From: Bacteroides sp.
GTDB lineage: Bacteria; Bacteroidota; Bacteroidia; Bacteroidales; SM23-62
Length of the DNA: 6,667 nucleotides
Direction: 5' to 3'
Assembly: GCA_030592145.1 (NCBI GenBank)
Contig: JAUVKJ010000098.1
Location: 1-6,667 of the forward strand
A program made the position numbers and the translations under genes. Under the pieces are notes generated by a model. The model saw only the letters and a list, made by a program, of their open reading frames with translations. It did not search any database and was not told the origin of the DNA. This document shows, one piece after another, positions 5,870 through 6,667 of this stretch (its first letter is position 1; every line of letters starts with the position of its first letter).

Positions 5870-6667
5870 ATGCAAAAAGCACTCTTTATTGATCGTGACG
5901 GGACCCTGGTGTATGAACCCCCGGTGGATTTCCAGGTAGACTCTCTGGAAAAGCTGGAATACCTGCCCGGGGTGTTCAGATCCATGTATTTTATCCGCAA
6001 AAATCTTGATTTTGAGCTGGTCATGGTGTCTAACCAGGATGGAATGGGCCGGGATCAATACCCGGAATCCGTGTTCCGGCAGGTACAGGACAAGATCCTG
6101 ACCGCCTTTAAGAATGAAGGGGTTGAATTTGACCGGATCCACCTTGACAATTCCATGCCTGAGGATAATCTGCCCACCCGTAAACCCGGAACGGGAATGC
6201 TGACCCGGTACATGGAAGGGGATTATGACCTGGGAAAGTCCTGGGTGATAGGAGACCGGATGACTGACATTGAACTGGCCAGGAACCTGGGAACCATGGG
6301 AATCCTTATCGGTGGACCGGAACGGGAAAAGGAGCTGAAAGAAGCAGGCCTGGAGGAGTATTGCGGGTTTATAGCCGAAGGATGGTCTGACATTTATGCC
6401 TTTCTGCTGAAAAACCGGCGCAGGGCCTCCGTGCAGCGTAAAACTTCTGAGACAAGTATACAAATTGACCTGAGCCTGGATGGAACCAACCTCTGCAAGG
6501 TTTCCACGGGGATCGGTTTTTTTGATCATATGCTGGAGCAGATCGCCAGGCACGGCGGCATCGACCTGGTGGTTGAAGTGAGCGGTGACCTGAAGGTAGA
6601 TGAGCATCATACCATAGAAGACACTGCCCTGGCCCTCGGAGAAGCCTTCAGCAAGGCCCTGGGTGAC
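5870..6667 (+). CDS. hisB: Bifunctional histidinol-phosphatase / imidazoleglycerol-phosphate dehydratase (HisB), 3' end cut by window edge
   Basis: The frame runs 266 codons from ATG 5870 to the edge with no stop; the usual full length is about 360-380 residues, so about 100 are missing. Residues 1 to about 180 form a HAD-superfamily phosphatase: FIDRDGT (6-12, nucleophile Asp8 and acid/base Asp10), SNQDG (54-58), the lysine in TRKPGTGML (Lys105) and IGDRMTD (127-133). Residues from about 188 form the dehydratase: [18 protein letters not shown] (213-230) and [17 protein letters not shown] (244-260), holding the histidine/glutamate metal ligands of one half of the site. The enzyme thus covers two non-adjacent steps, on either side of HisC. 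The Cys/His zinc-binding loop of E. coli HisB (CPH...CDCRKP) is replaced by [13 protein letters not shown] (94-106) with no cysteine. It begins 17 nt after hisC. More his genes probably follow. Confidence 0.96.
   Translation, partial: MQKALFIDRDGTLVYEPPVDFQVDSLEKLEYLPGVFRSMYFIRKNLDFELVMVSNQDGMGRDQYPESVFRQVQDKILTAFKNEGVEFDRIHLDNSMPEDNLPTRKPGTGMLTRYMEGDYDLGKSWVIGDRMTDIELARNLGTMGILIGGPEREKELKEAGLEEYCGFIAEGWSDIYAFLLKNRRRASVQRKTSETSIQIDLSLDGTNLCKVSTGIGFFDHMLEQIARHGGIDLVVEVSGDLKVDEHHTIEDTALALGEAFSKALGD

Noticed and set aside
5849..6610. A 253-codon antisense frame across hisB.
   Set aside because: It is the mirror of a clearly conserved HisB reading frame, shows no recognisable domain and is explained by codon bias in the true gene.

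Overview
The window looks like a chromosomal segment from a member of the Bacteroidota, probably Bacteroidales-like. The evidence is the hisG-hisD-hisC-hisB order with an N-terminal HAD phosphatase fused to HisB, near absence of Shine-Dalgarno sequences in front of the his genes, and Bacteroidetes-type promoter elements (TTTG, about 20 nt, then TAnnTTTG). The genus cannot be told from the sequence alone. No mobile elements, tRNA or rRNA genes, or CRISPR arrays were seen.

Layout: (1) positions 1-890, minus strand, hold most of a Memo-family gene (AmmeMemoRadiSam system protein B type) with an N-terminal signal peptide; it runs off the left edge. (2) A 154-bp divergent intergenic region holds a good candidate promoter for the memo gene and a 10-bp perfect inverted repeat just before the next gene. 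(3) Positions 1045-2367 encode a YihY/BrkB-family inner-membrane protein with six predicted membrane segments and a C-terminal winged-helix-like extension. (4) The 286-bp gap 2368-2653 holds a GC-rich hairpin after yihY, then a compact histidine attenuator: promoter, a 14-codon leader peptide with six consecutive His codons, a hairpin over those codons, and an 11-bp intrinsic terminator whose T-tract ends 8 nt before the hisG ATG. (5) Positions 2654-6667 carry hisG (long form), hisD, hisC and the first 266 codons of bifunctional hisB, which continues past the right edge.

The his genes are tightly packed (gaps of 16, 0 and 17 nt) and surely form one operon. They cover PRPP-ATP condensation (HisG), imidazoleglycerol-phosphate dehydration and histidinol-phosphate dephosphorylation (HisB), transamination (HisC) and the final two-step oxidation to histidine (HisD). 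The remaining steps (HisIE, HisA, HisH, HisF) are expected downstream but not seen. Control appears two-layered: transcription attenuation by charged tRNA-His through the leader peptide, and allosteric feedback through the C-terminal domain of long-form HisG. The most notable element is the leader/attenuator, which is too small for ordinary gene calling.
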